Source of the DNA: Chondrus crispus | Taxonomy: Eukaryota > Rhodophyta > Florideophyceae > Gigartinales > Gigartinaceae | Reading direction: 5' to 3' | NCBI RefSeq assembly: GCF_000350225.1 | Contig: NW_005179083.1 | Span: forward strand, 118,063-182,062 | DNA length: 64,000 nt | Shown: positions 62,359 through 64,000 of the stretch, piece after piece | Layout: each line of letters starts with the position of its first letter | Position numbering within the stretch: the first letter of the stretch is position 1 | The notes under the pieces: model-generated | Told to the model about the DNA's origin: nothing | The model's database searches: none | What the model saw: the letters and a program-made list of their open reading frames with translations, nothing else | Made by a program: the position numbers and the translations under genes

Positions 62359-62504
62359 AGACGGTTACGTTCGCGCGGTCGCGTGAACCGTCTTGTCACA
62401 CAAACCTAGACCCGCCCCTATTTGTCCCCGGCGGGGGAGGGGAATGTTTACCGATATTATTCCCCTCAACCCCGCACAAGAGCACAGAGACACCCGTAAG
62501 CTCG

Positions 62505-64000
62505 GTGCGAAAGGACGAAGACGCTGAGGCAACCGTGAGCTCAGCGCCGATGGAGGAAGGCACTGTGGCAACCGTGAGCCATGTGCCTAACAAGAAGCGC
62601 ATCGAACTCGCAGGCGACCCGACCCAGGGGGACCCGGGGCCGCCAGAAGAATTCAAGCCGCGTACGAACGCGACTTGTCGCGGGGACGCGGCCGACCGAA
62701 GGGCGCCCCGCAACCAAGGCCGAAGGACGCGGAAGAGAAGTCGGAACCGCCGCCGGCGGCCCAGGCGGAACGATCTGGCCGAGCCGGGCACGCCTAAGGT
62801 GGTCGACGGCGTCATTTGCCTTATGACGTCGAAGATTTACAACGTCCTCGGTTCGATAGCCACGGAGGGAAATGCCTTCAAGCCCCGCACGATCGCCGTT
62901 GATACGTGCTCGGGGTACAATCTGGTGAGGAAGGCCGACCTTCCTCCCGATTGGTCGCGGTACGTCATCCGCGATGCGCCACTGCCCTGATTGGCAGGCG
63001 CGAATAGTAACCCGCTAAAGCTCTCGGCCGTCTTACGTCTGGCCGTGCGGTTGAGGAACACGACGTTCCGAATTCCGTTCGTCGTGGCGGACCAGGTCGC
63101 TGTGCCGGTCCTCCTGGGTACGGCCTTCATCGATGCACGCGTACGAAGTATCGACATCGAAGCTCAACGGTGAGCTCCGCCAAGGTGGCTCCGTTGCCAT
63201 CGTCGACGGGAAAGGGGAGCCGACTCCCCCAACCAGGCGGCACGGACGTCAGACAAGCCGGGCTGACGCACGCGACGAAACCCCGCAGGCGATCCGAATC
63301 GCCCGCTGGGTTACAATCCCCGCGAGGTCGCAGGCCCGTGTGCGCGTTACCACGACGGGGAGGGGCCTCGTGTTTATAGAGCCGAAGCCGCCACTCCAAC
63401 ACCGACATGGAGTGAGGCTGACGAACGGCGTCGTCGAGGTCCTGCCGAACCAGACCTTCGACGTCATCGTCGCGAACTTTTCGCGACAGGAAAGGCGGCT
63501 TCCGAAGCACACCGTCGTGGGATACGCGAAGCGCAACCCCCTCGCGATCTTGACGCCCGAACGTCGCATCGCCCAGGGGATCGCGCACGCGCTACACCTC
63601 ACCGACTTGACCGATCAAGTCGGAACGGCAGGAGCTGGTCGACCAGGCTCCGCCCAGGGGGCAACCGTTGAGAAGAGAGGAGCCGGTACGGACGGCCGAC
63701 CGGCGAAGTGCCCGCCGCCGGAAGGGGGCACCGCACCCGCCTCTGAAAAGGATCCCGAAAATCCGCCGGAGGATTGGGAAAAAGAAATCGACTTGTCATA
63801 CATCGATGATGACAAGTTCCGGGTCCACGTGCTCGAGATGCTCCGTAAGCACTCGAGTCTGTGGAGCGGGGCGCTCGGAACGATCCGAGCGACCGAACAC
63901 CGCATTCCCCTCGAACCGGGTACGAAGCCGATACGTTCAATGCCCTACCGAAAGGGGCCGGCTATGCGTGAGATGGTCGCCAAGGAAGTCAACAAAATTT
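62505..64000 (+). pseudogene. Gypsy pol: protease and start of reverse transcriptase, running off the window
   Basis: Aspartic protease: PRTIAVDTCSGYNLVRKADL, with DTCSG for the usual DTGSG, then in the same frame after a TGA (62988-62990) LAGANSNPLKLSAVLRLAVR and VAVPVLLGTAFIDARVRSID. A frame change near 63150-63170 moves the sequence back to the gag frame, with ARVRVTTTGRGLVFIEPKPP, QERRLPKHTVVGYAKRNPLA, DDDKFRVHVLEMLRKHSSLW and the RT start HRIPLEPGTKPIRSMPYRKG. The RT catalytic blocks lie beyond 64000. The TGA and the frame change suggest decay, unless they are recoding sites or errors. Confidence 0.75.

Overview
This window looks like nuclear DNA of a eukaryote with a plastid, most likely a red alga. 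A multicellular florideophyte of the Chondrus type is my best guess, but the species cannot be proved from the sequence. The reasons are: a nuclear-type secE gene with a plastid-targeting-like extension; a mitochondrial SCO1 copy; compact host genes with no or one very short GT-AG intron; and host gene islands separated by Copia, Gypsy/chromovirus, DIRS-type and Tnp2-type transposons. One scaffold gap of 100 N lies at 1973-2072.

Layout. At 1-3850 is a host island: a DHRS12-like SDR (minus, one 87-bp intron), a small coiled-coil protein (minus) and an ACSF3-type malonyl/methylmalonyl-CoA synthetase (plus). At 4169-8832 is an apparently intact Copia element (Copia-1) with 138-bp LTRs and a 5-bp target duplication, just upstream of secE (9052-9591). 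At 11952-14198 two convergent paralogous two-TM membrane proteins of unknown function face each other. From 15842 to 41000 the window is mostly transposon debris: a broken Copia (Copia-2), two chromovirus integrase/chromodomain fragments (22044-23262 and 35041-36575), a Tnp2-type transposase (24831-28532) with a SET-domain remnant next to it, a GC-rich region of strong hairpins (30380-31640), and a DIRS-like tyrosine-recombinase element (36576-40340) cut off by the second chromovirus fragment. At 42124-43655 are a truncated MFSD5-like transporter fragment and a SCO1 copy carrying two in-frame TAA codons. Copia-3 (43787-49498) keeps its target duplication, but its first 1.3 kb is inverted. After it come an ankyrin gene, a pogo/Tigger-like transposase tail, and a secreted Beta_propel-family protein (54035-56035). 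The right end (58182-64000) is a Gypsy-type element preceded by a second LTR-plus-gag stub of a related element.

The pattern I find most worth following is a set of long palindromes with almost no spacer (34-62 bp), each with unrelated arm sequence, scattered through the window. One interrupts a Copia gag frame and so is clearly a mutation rather than a mobile family. Copia-3 is inserted in the loop of another. This suggests recurrent short inverted duplication (template switching or hairpin-mediated repair), or an assembly artefact that must be excluded. Other observations are a group of hairpins with compensatory base changes, a shared half-tRNA initiator-Met primer site in two different Copia families, and the inversion inside Copia-3.
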